Notes: generated by a model not told the origin, from the sequence alone. A DNA stretch of 64,000 nt from Streptomyces sp. NBC_00335 (GCF_036127095.1 NZ_CP108006.1:6439501-6503500); one strand, 5' to 3'. Positions 7,877-16,584 are shown, numbered from the stretch's first letter. Translations and numbers: made by a program.

Positions 7877-9082
7877 ATGCAGGCCGTGCCCGGTCGCGCC
7901 GGACAGCTGCTGGAACGGGGTCTGCGGACCCTGACCGGGGAGAGCGGCGGGGCGCCGGACCCCGTGCGCGCCCGCCGCACCGACCTCTGGCTCGCGCTGC
8001 TCTGCGGACTGCTCACCACCCTCAACCTCCACGACGTCCACCGCTTCGGCCTCGTCACCGACTACCCCACGAGCCTGGCCGCCGGCTGGCTCGCGGCGCT
8101 CTCCCTGCTCTGGCGCCGCTCCCACCCGTGGATCCCGGCCCTCGCGGCCACCGCCGCCACCGTCATATCCGACGACCGCGGCCCCCTCGTCTTCGCCGCC
8201 TACGCCCTGGCCGCGTACGGCCGCACCCACCGCTGGGGCGGGATCCTGCTCATGGCCGTCGCCTACGCCGCCACCCGGGACCTGTTCCTGCCGCTCGGCT
8301 ACGCAGGGCGCGACCCCGCCTCCTTCGTCCTCGGCTCCATCCTCGTGCCCGCCCTCTACGGGGAGACCGTGCGCCGCAACCGGCACGTCATGACCGCGCT
8401 GCGCGAGCGGGCCCGCCAGGCCCACGCCGCCGTGGACCAGGCCGCCGACCTGGCCGTCGTCCAGGAACGCACCCGTTTGGCCCAGCGCACCCACGACGGG
8501 CTCGGCCACCGCCTCACCGCCCTCACGATGCAGGCCGCCGCCCTGCGCCTGGACGCGGAGGCCGATCCCCGGGTCCGCGAGGCCGCCGGCGCCGTGGAGG
8601 AATCGGCGCGGGCCGCGATGGCCGAGGTCAGGGAGGTGCTGGACATGCTGACCGACCCCGCGGGCAGCCGTGCGTACACCTCGCCCGTGGACGTGGGCCG
8701 CTTCCTCGGCTCCCTGGCCCGGAACATGCGGGCCACCGGCATGGAGATCACCCACCACACGCAGCCGGGCCTGGGGCCCTTCCCGGCGGCCGACGGGCGC
8801 CTCCTGCTGCGGATCGCCCGCGAGGGGCTCACCAATGCGGCGAAGTACGCCCCCGGCTCCGCCGTTCGGATGAATCTTTACGCCGAGGAGGGGGAGGTTC
8901 GCCTCGATGTGGTCAACACCGCCCCGGAGGGGGAACGGATCGTCCTCGACTCCGGCGGCATGGGCATTCCGGGGCTCCGCCGCGCCCTCACGGAGGTGGG
9001 CGGGAAGCTGCGCGCCGGACCCACTCGCGACGGAGGTCACAGGCTCGCGGCGACACTCCCCGACCGACGTGTGCTAGCTTAG
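7877..9082 (+). CDS. Membrane sensor histidine kinase, HisKA_3 type
   Basis: 401-residue sensor kinase. About four or five membrane helices occupy residues 36-165. The dimerisation helix carries the phospho-accepting His206 in [13 protein letters not shown], and the HATPase domain has [13 protein letters not shown] as N-box and [13 protein letters not shown] as G-box. The usual acidic residue before the histidine is Thr here (RTHD instead of ELHD). ATG 7877 follows GGTGGTGGAG. The likely partner is the NarL-type regulator at 5691-6344. The signal is unknown. Confidence 0.88.
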   Translation: MQAVPGRAGQLLERGLRTLTGESGGAPDPVRARRTDLWLALLCGLLTTLNLHDVHRFGLVTDYPTSLAAGWLAALSLLWRRSHPWIPALAATAATVISDDRGPLVFAAYALAAYGRTHRWGGILLMAVAYAATRDLFLPLGYAGRDPASFVLGSILVPALYGETVRRNRHVMTALRERARQAHAAVDQAADLAVVQERTRLAQRTHDGLGHRLTALTMQAAALRLDAEADPRVREAAGAVEESARAAMAEVREVLDMLTDPAGSRAYTSPVDVGRFLGSLARNMRATGMEITHHTQPGLGPFPAADGRLLLRIAREGLTNAAKYAPGSAVRMNLYAEEGEVRLDVVNTAPEGERIVLDSGGMGIPGLRRALTEVGGKLRAGPTRDGGHRLAATLPDRRVLA

Positions 9083-9118
9083 AGCTCGTTGCAGTTGTGG
9101 TACCCATGAACTTTATGT

Positions 9119-9159
9119 GCGCCTGACGGGAATGCTCCGACAGGCGCTTTTATTGTTTT
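9119..9159 (+). terminator. Hairpin plus T-tract upstream of csp gene
   Basis: GCGCCTG (9119-9125) pairs with CAGGCGC (9141-9147) and is followed by TTTTATTGTTTT, the form of an intrinsic terminator. It may simply end the kinase transcript. However, only about 50 bases separate it from the csp start with no obvious promoter, while promoter-like TTGCAG (9089) and A/T-rich bases lie upstream. It may therefore sit inside the csp leader as an attenuator. Confidence 0.65.
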
Positions 9160-9209
9160 GCCGGAATCTCCGGATGGGGCCCTTTGCCGCCTATTCAGGA
9201 GATTCAAAA

Positions 9210-9413
9210 ATGGCACTTGGCACCGTGAAGTGGTTCAACTCGGAAAAGGGCTTCGGCTTCATCGAGCAGGACGGTGGCGGCCCGGACGTCTTCGCCCACT
9301 ACTCGAACATCGCCACCCAGGGCTTCCGTGAGCTCAACGAGGGCCAGCGCGTGTCCTTCGACGTCACCCAGGGCCAGAAGGGCCCCCAGGCGGAGAACAT
9401 CCTCCCCGCCTAA
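9210..9413 (+). CDS. Cold-shock domain protein
   Basis: 67-residue single cold-shock domain with both nucleic-acid-binding motifs: KGFGFI (RNP1) and DVFAHY (RNP2-like). The start [20 protein letters not shown] is typical of actinobacterial CspA-type RNA chaperones. ATG 9210 follows AGGAG at 9197-9201. A long leader and a terminator-like hairpin precede it, a strong terminator follows at 9426-9460, and a DEAD-box helicase lies next. Csp and DEAD helicase pairs commonly act together to unfold RNA at low temperature. Confidence 0.95.
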   Translation: MALGTVKWFNSEKGFGFIEQDGGGPDVFAHYSNIATQGFRELNEGQRVSFDVTQGQKGPQAENILPA

Positions 9414-9425
9414 GGCAGTCAGCAC

Positions 9426-9464
9426 GCCGGGGTCCGCACCGAGTAGGTGCGGGCCCCGGCTTGT
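9426..9464 (+). terminator. Terminator after csp
   Basis: A 15-bp stem, GCCGGGGTCCGCACC (9426-9440) with GGTGCGGGCCCCGGC (9446-9460) and loop GAGTA, is followed by TTGT. It is a strong intrinsic terminator separating csp from the helicase gene. Confidence 0.85.
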
Positions 9465-9533
9465 CTGCTGTTTCGAACCATTTGTTTGCAGTGCTTTGTG
9501 TAGTACCTGCCGGTTTCAGGAGGGCTTTCTCGC

Positions 9534-11225
9534 ATGACCAGCTCCAGCTCCGCACGACCCAGCCGCCGCCCCACCCGGGGTCGAGGTGCGGCTCAGGGAC
9601 GTCCGAAGGCTGGCGCGGGACGGCAGAAGTCCGCCCCCGTAGCCAGGCCCCAAGAATTCACCATGCCCGAACCGCTGACCCCGGCCCTGCCGCCGGTGGA
9701 CTCGTTCGGCGACATGGACATGCCCGAGGCGCTGCTGAAGACCCTCGCCGCCCAGGGTGTGACCGAGCCGTTCCCGATCCAGGCCGCGACCCTGCCGAAC
9801 TCCCTCGTCGGCCGTGACCTGCTCGGCCGCGGCCGTACCGGCTCCGGCAAGACGCTGGCCTTCGGCCTGGCCCTGCTGGCCCGCACCGCCGGCCGCCGCG
9901 CACAGCCGAAGCAGCCGCTCGCACTGGTCCTCGTACCGACCCGTGAGCTCGCGCAGCAGGTGACCGACGCGATGTCCCCGTACGCCACGTCCGTCAACCT
10001 GCGGATCACGACCGTCGTCGGCGGCATGTCGATCAACCGGCAGTCCGGCGCCCTGCGCCGCGGCGCCGAGGTGCTCGTCGCCACCCCCGGCCGCCTGAAG
10101 GACCTCATCGACCGCGGTGACGCCGACCTCTCCCAGGTCTCCATCACGGTCCTCGACGAGGCCGACCAGATGACCGACATGGGCTTCATGCCGCAGGTCA
10201 CCGCCCTGCTCAAGCAGGTCCGGCCCGACGGGCAGACCATGCTGTTCTCGGCGACCCTCGACAAGAACATCGACAAGCTCGTCAAGATGTTCCTGACCGA
10301 CCCGGTCGCCTTCTCCGTCGACCCGTCCGCCGGTGCGGTCAGCACGATGGAGCACCACGTCCTGTACGTCATGGACGAGACCGACAAGAAGGCCGTGGCC
10401 ACGCGCATAGCCGCTCGCGACGGCCGGGTGATCATGTTCGTCGACACCAAGCGCGGAGTCGACCGCATGGTCAAGAAGCTCCTCGCCGACGGCGTCCGCG
10501 CCTCCGGCCTGCACGGCGGCCGCTCGCAGCCGCAGCGCAACCGGACCCTCGACTGGTTCAAGACGGGCGAGGTCACCGCGCTGGTCGCCACCAACGTGGC
10601 CGCGCGAGGCATCCACATCGACGACCTCGACCTCGTCGTCAACGTGGACCCGCCGACCGACCACAAGGACTACCTGCACCGCGGCGGCCGTACCGCCCGT
10701 GCCGGCGAGTCCGGCAGCGTCGTCACCCTGGTCCTGCCCGACCAGAAGCGCGACATGACCCGCCTGATGTCGGACGCCGGGATCTCCCCGCACACCGCGC
10801 AGATCAAGTCCTCCGACGAGGAGCTCGCGCGCATCACCGGCGCCAAGGAGCCCTCGGGCATCCCGGTCGTCATGGACGTGCCGCAGGCGACCCCGCCGCG
10901 TCAGCGTTCCGCCGGCCAGGCCGGCGGGGGCTCGGGCTCCGGCGCGCGCCGCCGCTCGGGCGGACCCCGTACGGGCTCCGGCACGGGCGCGGCTCCGGCA
11001 GCCGGGGGCGGCCGCGGCCGTCGCACCGGTGGCGGCGCCGCCGGGCAGGCTCCGGCCTCCGGCTCCGGCCAGGCCCGCCGTGGCCAGGGCGGACAGGGCG
11101 GCTCCACGGGCGGCTCCGGCGAGCGCGCCCGGCGTACCGGAGGCGCACCCTCCGGTGGTGCGGCGGCGGCTTCGGCCCGCAGCCGCGTGGGTGGCGCCGG
11201 CCAGGGCCGTCGCCGCTCCGCCTGA
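9534..11225 (+). CDS. DEAD-box ATP-dependent RNA helicase
   Basis: 563-residue helicase. A short basic N-terminus precedes the Q motif region (ALLKTLAAQGVTEPFPIQA), Walker A GRTGSGKT, PTRELAQQ, TPGRL, the DEAD box VLDEADQM, and SAT. The C-terminal RecA domain has motif V (VATNVAARGIHI) and motif VI (HRGGRTARAG). After about residue 455 comes a roughly 100-residue Gly/Arg/Ser-rich tail, probably disordered and RNA-binding. ATG 9534 follows CAGGAGGG. It lies directly after csp but has its own leader. Confidence 0.93.
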   Translation: MTSSSSARPSRRPTRGRGAAQGRPKAGAGRQKSAPVARPQEFTMPEPLTPALPPVDSFGDMDMPEALLKTLAAQGVTEPFPIQAATLPNSLVGRDLLGRGRTGSGKTLAFGLALLARTAGRRAQPKQPLALVLVPTRELAQQVTDAMSPYATSVNLRITTVVGGMSINRQSGALRRGAEVLVATPGRLKDLIDRGDADLSQVSITVLDEADQMTDMGFMPQVTALLKQVRPDGQTMLFSATLDKNIDKLVKMFLTDPVAFSVDPSAGAVSTMEHHVLYVMDETDKKAVATRIAARDGRVIMFVDTKRGVDRMVKKLLADGVRASGLHGGRSQPQRNRTLDWFKTGEVTALVATNVAARGIHIDDLDLVVNVDPPTDHKDYLHRGGRTARAGESGSVVTLVLPDQKRDMTRLMSDAGISPHTAQIKSSDEELARITGAKEPSGIPVVMDVPQATPPRQRSAGQAGGGSGSGARRRSGGPRTGSGTGAAPAAGGGRGRRTGGGAAGQAPASGSGQARRGQGGQGGSTGGSGERARRTGGAPSGGAAAASARSRVGGAGQGRRRSA

Positions 11226-11250
11226 TCCGAGAAGCGGAAGTACGTTCGAA

Positions 11251-11292
11251 CCACTGCGCCGGGCGGCACACGCCGCCCGGCGCAGTGGTGTT
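11251..11292. terminator. Bidirectional terminator between helicase and phosphatase
   Basis: A 17-bp stem with left arm 11251-11267 (CCACTGCGCCGGGCGGC) and right arm 11272-11288, loop ACAC, followed by TGTTTT on the plus side. It sits between two convergent genes and can serve both. Confidence 0.85.
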
Positions 11293-11311
11293 TTCCGGGT
11301 CCGGCCCGTGC

Positions 11312-12244
11312 CTAGCGGACCATCTTCACCTGGAGCTTCGCCAGGGTCCGCAGGTCCAGGCCGAGGCCGTCGGTGAGGTAGCCGTAGAGGCTGCCGTAGT
11401 CGGCCTCCATCTGCGCGGTCGCCGCGTCCAGGTAGTCCTGGCGGACCTCCTGGAGCGGGATCAGCAGATCGGGGTTCTGCATCCGGCCCGACGCCTTGAC
11501 GCCCGCCCGCACCTGGGCGTCGTACGCCGCGCGGAAGGTGTTCGAGGCCAGGTAGTCGCGCTCGGCCGTGGCCTTCGGCACGGCCAGGGCGTTCAGCAGG
11601 ACGTAGCTCATCCAGCCGGTCCGGTCCTTGCCCGAGGTGCAGTGGTACAGCAGCGGGCCCTGGTTGCCGTCGGCGATCTCGCGGAGGGTGGTCGCGAACT
11701 GCGCCCGGTTCCCGGGGTTGGTCACGAACGCGCGGTACACGTCGCGCATGTACGCCTCGGCGCGGCCGCCGCCGAGCATCTGCTCCTGCTTCACGGGATC
11801 ACCGCTGCCTATCGCGGACATCAGCAGCCCGTACAGGCCGTTGTCGTTGACCGGGCGTGCGGTGGAGGTCAGACCGGCGGGCAGCTTGTCGGCCCCGTCG
11901 TACTGGACCTCCATGGGGATGCGGAAATCGAGGACCTTTTTGAGGCCCAGACCGCCCACGGCTGTGATGTCCGAGGCGGTCAGCTTGCCCAGCGCGTCGG
12001 CGCGGTAGACCAGTCCCTGACGAACCTGGCCTCCCGTCCACGTGCGGTAGCCACCGAGGTCGCGGACGTTGACCGCGCCCTGGAGGGGGATCTGGCGGAT
12101 CGTTTCCGCCGGCTGCGTGTGCGTGTGGTGACGCGAGGCGGAGGCGCTGTCGGCCGGCGCGGCGTACGCGGCGGCGGGCAGGGTGCCGATGGCGAGGGCG
12201 GAAGCGAGCACCGCGGTCGCCAGGCGGATTCTGGCACGGCTCAT
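11312..12244 (-). CDS. Secreted tyrosine-protein phosphatase
   Basis: 310-residue exported protein. The N-terminal signal peptide ends near AAAYAAP (about residue 30). The mature domain shows NVRDLGGYRT and the P-loop HCTSGKDRTG with nucleophile Cys202, matching the bacterial Y_phosphatase3/PtpB-like family, which removes phosphate from tyrosine or lipids. The start ATG 12244 has CAGGAGTTGCCCC upstream. It is convergent with the helicase and lies just downstream of the IpdC-like gene on the same strand, without evident functional link to it. Confidence 0.88.
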   Translation of the reverse strand: MSRARIRLATAVLASALAIGTLPAAAYAAPADSASASRHHTHTQPAETIRQIPLQGAVNVRDLGGYRTWTGGQVRQGLVYRADALGKLTASDITAVGGLGLKKVLDFRIPMEVQYDGADKLPAGLTSTARPVNDNGLYGLLMSAIGSGDPVKQEQMLGGGRAEAYMRDVYRAFVTNPGNRAQFATTLREIADGNQGPLLYHCTSGKDRTGWMSYVLLNALAVPKATAERDYLASNTFRAAYDAQVRAGVKASGRMQNPDLLIPLQEVRQDYLDAATAQMEADYGSLYGYLTDGLGLDLRTLAKLQVKMVR

Positions 12245-12275
12245 CTGGGGCAACTCCTGTAACGGAGAAGGGGAA

Positions 12276-13382
12276 TCACCCTGGTGGTGGCAGGGTGCCG
12301 AGCGGGTGTGGGGGGAGGGGGAGAAGCTGTGGGGGCGCGAGGCCGGCCAGCCGGTCCAGCACGGCGTGGGCCTCGGCCATGACGCGGGTGACGAGCTCCG
12401 CACAGGACGGAAGATCCTCGATCACGCCCGCGACCTGGCCCGATGCCATGACACCGAGGTCCGTACGGCCCTCGACCATGGACGCCTTGAGGAGCATGGG
12501 GGTGTTCGCGGCGAGCAGCACCTGGCTCCAGGACAGGTCCTTGCCGTGTTTCATCGCGAGGCCGTCCCGGACCATCTCCGCCCAGGTCAGACCCGAAAGC
12601 TTCTTGAATCCGGCCGCGTGCCGCACCGCCTTGGCCAGCGCCTTCGCCCGCCCGGCCCGCTCCAGGGAGGCGACCAGCTCGCTGCGCAGCATCCGGTGCG
12701 GGAGCCCGTCCACGGCCGTGGTGACGGTGACGTCCTTCACGGTCGCCTTCAGGTACTCGGCCTTCACCGCGTCCGGGACCGTCGAGTCGGAGGTCAGCAG
12801 GAACCGGGTGCCCATGGCGATGCCCGCCGCCCCGTAGGCCAGCGCCGCCACCAGACCGCGGCCGTCGCTGAACCCGCCCGCCGCGATCACCGGGATGTCC
12901 ACCGCGTCGACCACCTGCGGCAGCAGCACCGTCGTGGCCACGTCACCGGTGTGCCCGCCGCCCTCGCCGCCCTGCACGATCACCGCGTCCGCGCCCCACG
13001 CCGCGACCTTCTCGGCGTGCCGGCGGGCCCCGATCGAGGGGATCACGACCACGCCCGCGTCCTTGAGCCGCGCGATCAGCTCCCTGGACGGGGCCAGCGC
13101 GAAGGAGGCCACCCGTACGCCCTCGTCGATGATCAGCTGCGCCCGCTCGGCCGCGTCCCCGGCGTCCGCGCGCAGATTGACCCCGAACGGGGCGTCCGTA
13201 CGGGACTTGACCTCGTGGACCGCCGACCGCAGCTGCTCCATCGTCATGGTCGCCGAGGCCAGGATCCCGAGCGCGCCCGCGTTCGCCGCCCCGGACACGA
13301 GGCGCGGACCCGCGACCCAGCCCATGCCCGTCTGCACGATCGGATGCTCGACACCGACCAGCCTGGTGAATGCCGTCTCCAT
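12276..13382 (-). CDS. ipdC: NAD(P)H-dependent flavin oxidoreductase, IpdC-like
   Basis: 368-residue FMN-binding TIM-barrel protein of the nitronate monooxygenase/2-nitropropane dioxygenase family: QTGMGWVAGPRLVSGAANAG, the FMN-binding GGEGGGHTG, and IAAGGFSDGRGLVAALAYGA. The mycobacterial homologue IpdC (Rv3553) is a reductase in HIP-CoA ring opening. The gene lies directly after IpdB- and IpdA-like genes, only 4 bases from the former, as in the mycobacterial order. The C-terminus is extended by a proline/leucine-rich tail. A generic nitronate monooxygenase remains possible, but context favours IpdC. Confidence 0.85.
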   Translation of the reverse strand: METAFTRLVGVEHPIVQTGMGWVAGPRLVSGAANAGALGILASATMTMEQLRSAVHEVKSRTDAPFGVNLRADAGDAAERAQLIIDEGVRVASFALAPSRELIARLKDAGVVVIPSIGARRHAEKVAAWGADAVIVQGGEGGGHTGDVATTVLLPQVVDAVDIPVIAAGGFSDGRGLVAALAYGAAGIAMGTRFLLTSDSTVPDAVKAEYLKATVKDVTVTTAVDGLPHRMLRSELVASLERAGRAKALAKAVRHAAGFKKLSGLTWAEMVRDGLAMKHGKDLSWSQVLLAANTPMLLKASMVEGRTDLGVMASGQVAGVIEDLPSCAELVTRVMAEAHAVLDRLAGLAPPQLLPLPPHPLGTLPPPG

Positions 13383-13386
13383 CGGC

Positions 13387-14139
13387 TCAGACCCGCACTT
13401 CGCGGTCGCGCAGACCCTTGGGGTCGATGACCTCGCGGATCAGCCGCAGCTCCTGGGGCGTCGGCTCCCGCGTGTACGGGACCTCCGCGGGGAGGTCCAG
13501 CTCGAAGCCGGTCGCCGCCCGGACCTGCTCCACCGTGACCCCGGGGTGCAGGGAGACCAGGCGCATGGCGTGGTCGGGGCCGGAGAAGTCGAAGACGCCG
13601 AGATCGCTGACCACGCGGGGGAGCCGGTGGAAGCGGCTCACCCCGGCCGCCTCCGCGCGGTCGTAGCCCACGCCGCTCACCATGTCGACGCGCTCGACGA
13701 ACACCCGGGTGGAGTGCTTGGGGATCCAGTAGCTCACCGGATTGTTCAGGGTGTTCACCGGGGCGCCGCGCACTCCGAGGAGCTGGCGGGCCGGCTGCTC
13801 CCAGTCCCCGATGCAGGAGATGTTCTGGTTGCCGAACCGGTCGATCTGGCTGGCGCCCATCATCACGTGCCGGCGGCCGCCGGTGACCATCGTCAGGTGA
13901 CGGCGGTAGGGGAGCCAGCCCTCGGCCGAGCCGTCGAGCCCGACCAGCAGGGCTTCGCCGTCGGTCAGCAGCAGGTCGGGGGAGAAGGTCCGCTTCGCGA
14001 GGCGGGCCCCGAAGGAGGGCACCAGGCCCATCGGGCTGGCCAGCACCTCGCCGTTGTCCCGCCAGGCCTCGGCGCAGGCGATCACGCAGTACTCGGCGCG
14101 GGTGACCGCGGCCGTGGTCGTCGTGGAGGGCGTGCTCAC
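13387..14139 (-). CDS. ipdB: CoA-transferase-like subunit beta, IpdB-like
   Basis: 250-residue beta subunit of the class I CoA-transferase fold: ASPMGLVPSFGARLAKRTFSP, MGASQIDRFGNQN and LGVFDF with SLHPGVTVEQV. The length equals the mycobacterial IpdB. IpdAB is a hydrolase that opens the last steroid ring of a CoA intermediate rather than a transferase. The GTG at 14139 overlaps the alpha-subunit stop (GTGA), ensuring coupled synthesis of the two subunits. Annotation as a generic CoA transferase would miss this context. Confidence 0.87.
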   Translation of the reverse strand: MSTPSTTTTAAVTRAEYCVIACAEAWRDNGEVLASPMGLVPSFGARLAKRTFSPDLLLTDGEALLVGLDGSAEGWLPYRRHLTMVTGGRRHVMMGASQIDRFGNQNISCIGDWEQPARQLLGVRGAPVNTLNNPVSYWIPKHSTRVFVERVDMVSGVGYDRAEAAGVSRFHRLPRVVSDLGVFDFSGPDHAMRLVSLHPGVTVEQVRAATGFELDLPAEVPYTREPTPQELRLIREVIDPKGLRDREVRV

Positions 14140-14987
14140 TTCTGCTCCTCGTGCCAGGCCTGGACGGCCGACTGGTAGGCGTGCTCGCTGCCGCCGGAGA
14201 GGAAGCGCTCGGCGAACTCCGGCCAGGGGGTGGTCGCGTACAGCTTCTGGAAGGCCTCGTCGCGGTCGTAGTCGGGGGCGCAGGAGGTGAAGTGCGCGCC
14301 GTTCGGGGTCTCCACGACCCCGGTCACCGAGTGGCGGCTGACGAGCAGGGACTGCGGGGGCCCGGATTTGGCGAGCTCGGCGGTCTCGACGATCTGCTCG
14401 CAGGAGACGTAGGCGGCGTCGGCGGCCTCGCAGAAGAGGTCGTCGAAGTAGGGGTCCGGGCCCAGGTACTGGGCGTTGCCGAGCCGGTCGGCGCGGTTGA
14501 GGTGGACCAGGGCCGCGTCCATGCGCAGGGCGGGGACCGCCACGAACTCCTCCCCGTCGGCGTACGGGGAGGTGACGGTGCGCAGCTCGGGGTTGACGCG
14601 CATGACGTCGGAGCCGAGGCCGGCGCGGACGGGCAGGAAGGGCATCCGGTTGACGGCCGCGTGCAGGCCCCACATGAACATGGCCTCGTCGAGCTCGGTG
14701 AGGGCGAAGGCGCCGCTCTCGCGGGCGGCCCGGTAGTGCGGCTCCAGCGGGATGGAGTCGAGGGTGACGAAGGGGGTGACCAGCTTGCGGATCCGGCCGG
14801 CGGCGGCGAGCAGGCCGACGTCGGGGCCGCCGTACGAGATCACGGTGAGGTCGGTGATCTCGGAGCGGAGCAGTGCGCGCACCAGGGCCATGGGCTTGCG
14901 GCGCGAACCCCAGCCGCCGATGCCGATGGTCATTCCGCTGCCGAGGCGGCCGACCGCCTCTTCGGGGGTCATGCTCTTGTCGGTCAT
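14136..14987 (-). CDS. ipdA: CoA-transferase-like subunit alpha, IpdA-like
   Basis: 283-residue alpha subunit with the CoA-transferase glycine motif GSGMTIGIGGWGSRRKPMAL and VISYGGPDVGLLAAAGRI. With the beta subunit it should form the ring-opening hydrolase IpdAB of steroid C/D-ring degradation. ATG 14987 overlaps the EchA20-like stop (ATGA) and has AAAGGCGGA upstream. The gene order echA20-ipdA-ipdB-ipdC is the same as the mycobacterial Rv3550-Rv3553 block, which is the main support for the specific name. Confidence 0.87.
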   Translation of the reverse strand: MTDKSMTPEEAVGRLGSGMTIGIGGWGSRRKPMALVRALLRSEITDLTVISYGGPDVGLLAAAGRIRKLVTPFVTLDSIPLEPHYRAARESGAFALTELDEAMFMWGLHAAVNRMPFLPVRAGLGSDVMRVNPELRTVTSPYADGEEFVAVPALRMDAALVHLNRADRLGNAQYLGPDPYFDDLFCEAADAAYVSCEQIVETAELAKSGPPQSLLVSRHSVTGVVETPNGAHFTSCAPDYDRDEAFQKLYATTPWPEFAERFLSGGSEHAYQSAVQAWHEEQK

Positions 14988-15763
14988 GCCGATTCCGCCT
15001 TTGCTCCGGTGGTTCCGGTCGGTCCGCTGCTGCCGAAGGTGTCGCGGACCCGGTCGGCCACGCCGCTGAGGTTGGCCTCGAAGGTGAAGCCCTGCTCGAA
15101 GCGGTAGCTGCGGCGCACGTCCACGGGGTCGATGCCGTTGATGGCCGCCTTGGCGAGCCGGATGAGGTACCCGTCCTTCTTCGCGATCTCGGCGGCCAGC
15201 TCCAGGGCGGCCGCCCGCAGTTCGCCCGGCGGGACCACCTTCCACACCGAGCCGTGGGCGTGCAGTTCCGCGGCGGTGGCGGTGCGCGAGGTGTAGTACA
15301 GGGTCCGCATGAGGTGCTGGGGGACGAGCCGGGCCAGGTGGGTGGCGGCCCCGAGGGCGCCCCGGTCCAGTTCCGGCAGTCCGAAGGTCGCGTCCTCGGA
15401 GGCGACGATGGCGTCGGCGTTGCCGACCAGGCCGATCCCGCCGCCGAGGCAGAAGCCGTTCACGGCCGCCACGACCGGGACCTCGCACTCGTAGACGGCG
15501 GCGAAGGCCTCGTAGCAGCCCCGGTTGGCGCCGATGAGCGAGGCGTGGCCGGTGTCGCGCTGCATCTCCTTGATGTCGACGCCGGCGTTGAAGCCGCGGC
15601 CCTCGGCGGCCAGCACCACGCACCGGACCTCCGGGTCGCGGCCGGCCGCGCGCAGGGCGTCGGCCAGGTCGTACCAGCCCTGCACGGGCAGTGCGTTGAC
15701 GGGCGGGAAGTCGACTGTGACGAGTGCGATGCCCTTGTCGGGGCTTGAGGTGGAGACACCCAT
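14984..15763 (-). CDS. echA20: Crotonase-family ring hydrolase, EchA20-like
   Basis: 259-residue crotonase-fold protein: VDFPPVNALPVQGWYDLADA, the oxyanion segment GRGFNAGVDIKEMQ and VNGFCLGGGIGLVGNADA. Mycobacterial EchA20 hydrolyses a carbon-carbon bond in the HIP-CoA-derived ring. ATG 15763 is preferred because the product then begins like its homologues; ATG 15793 is in frame but lies inside the palindromic operator. It leads the leftward echA20-ipdA-ipdB-ipdC operon and diverges from two SDR genes across a KstR2-like site. Confidence 0.85.
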   Translation of the reverse strand: MGVSTSSPDKGIALVTVDFPPVNALPVQGWYDLADALRAAGRDPEVRCVVLAAEGRGFNAGVDIKEMQRDTGHASLIGANRGCYEAFAAVYECEVPVVAAVNGFCLGGGIGLVGNADAIVASEDATFGLPELDRGALGAATHLARLVPQHLMRTLYYTSRTATAAELHAHGSVWKVVPPGELRAAALELAAEIAKKDGYLIRLAKAAINGIDPVDVRRSYRFEQGFTFEANLSGVADRVRDTFGSSGPTGTTGAKAESA

Positions 15764-15781
15764 GAGCGGATCAGCTACCTT

Positions 15782-15803
15782 TCCACCAAACATTTGTTAG
15801 GTG
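15782..15803. promoter_or_regulatory. Second KstR2-like operator
   Basis: Core ACCAAACATTTGTT at 15785-15798 with flanks CACC and GGTG forms a near-palindrome. It matches the site at 1404-1423 at 13 of 14 core positions (the other has CACTTG). It lies between the divergent echA20-ipdABC and SDR-SDR operons. Finding the same operator in both HIP promoters and not at the ring genes suggests one TetR-type repressor for the HIP regulon. Confidence 0.68.
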
Positions 15804-15819
15804 AGGAAGGTAGCAGCCG

Positions 15820-16584
15820 ATGGAGCTCAACGGGAGGGTTGTCGTCGTCACCGGCGGAACCCGGGGCGTCGGCGCCGGGATCGCGCGGTCGTTCCTCGCG
15901 GCGGGGGCCGAAGTCGTCGTCTGCGCGCGCCGGCCACCGGAGGAACCGGTCGCGGTCGAGGGCCGTACGGCGTCGTTCACCGCCGTCGACCTGCGCAATC
16001 CGGCCGCCGTGCAGGACTTCTTCGGCGCGGTCGCCAGGCGCCACGGGCGGCTCGACTGCCTGGTCAACAACGCCGGCGGAACCCCGTACCGGCTGCTGGG
16101 GGAGGGCGAGGCGGAGCGCCACGCACGGGTCGTCGAGCTCAACCTCATCGCCCCGATGACCGCCTCGGTCGCCGCGTACCCCTGGCTCCGGGAGACCCGG
16201 GGCTCGATCGTCATGATCGGCAGCGTCAGCGGGACCCGGCCCTCGCCGGGCACCGCGGCCTACGGGGCGGCGAAGGCGGGCCTGGAGAACCTGGCCCGCT
16301 CCATGGCCGTGGAGTGGGCCCCCGAGGTACGGGTCAACTCGCTGGTCCTGGGCATGGTGCGGACCGAGCTCTCGCACCTGCACTACGGCGACGAGAGCGG
16401 GATCGCGGCGGTCGGCGCGACCGTACCGCTGGGGCGGCTGGCGGAGCCCTCGGACGTGGGCGAGGCGGCCGTCTTCCTGGCCTCCGACCGGGCCGGGTAC
16501 GTGAGCGGGGCGAGCCTGCTCGTCCACGGGGGCGGCGAGCGGCCGGCGTTTTTGGATGCGGCAACTGCGAACAAGGAGAGCTGA
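15820..16584 (+). CDS. SDR-family oxidoreductase (Rv3549c-like)
   Basis: 254-residue short-chain dehydrogenase: cofactor motif VVVTGGTRGVGAGIA, NNAGG, and catalytic serine in IGSVSGT with YGAAK. The start ATG 15820 follows GAGGAAGG. It is the first gene of a two-SDR operon diverging from echA20-ipdABC, the same arrangement as Rv3549c-Rv3548c opposite Rv3550 in mycobacteria. The reaction in HIP degradation is not defined for this protein. A different hydroxyacyl-CoA or alcohol substrate cannot be excluded. Confidence 0.87.
   Translation: MELNGRVVVVTGGTRGVGAGIARSFLAAGAEVVVCARRPPEEPVAVEGRTASFTAVDLRNPAAVQDFFGAVARRHGRLDCLVNNAGGTPYRLLGEGEAERHARVVELNLIAPMTASVAAYPWLRETRGSIVMIGSVSGTRPSPGTAAYGAAKAGLENLARSMAVEWAPEVRVNSLVLGMVRTELSHLHYGDESGIAAVGATVPLGRLAEPSDVGEAAVFLASDRAGYVSGASLLVHGGGERPAFLDAATANKES

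Noticed and set aside
9486..9507. Shared regulatory motif TTGCAG-GTACC before csp and the helicase
   Set aside because: Spacing differs (5 versus 11 bases), so it may be chance. Kept only as a remark under the csp leader.
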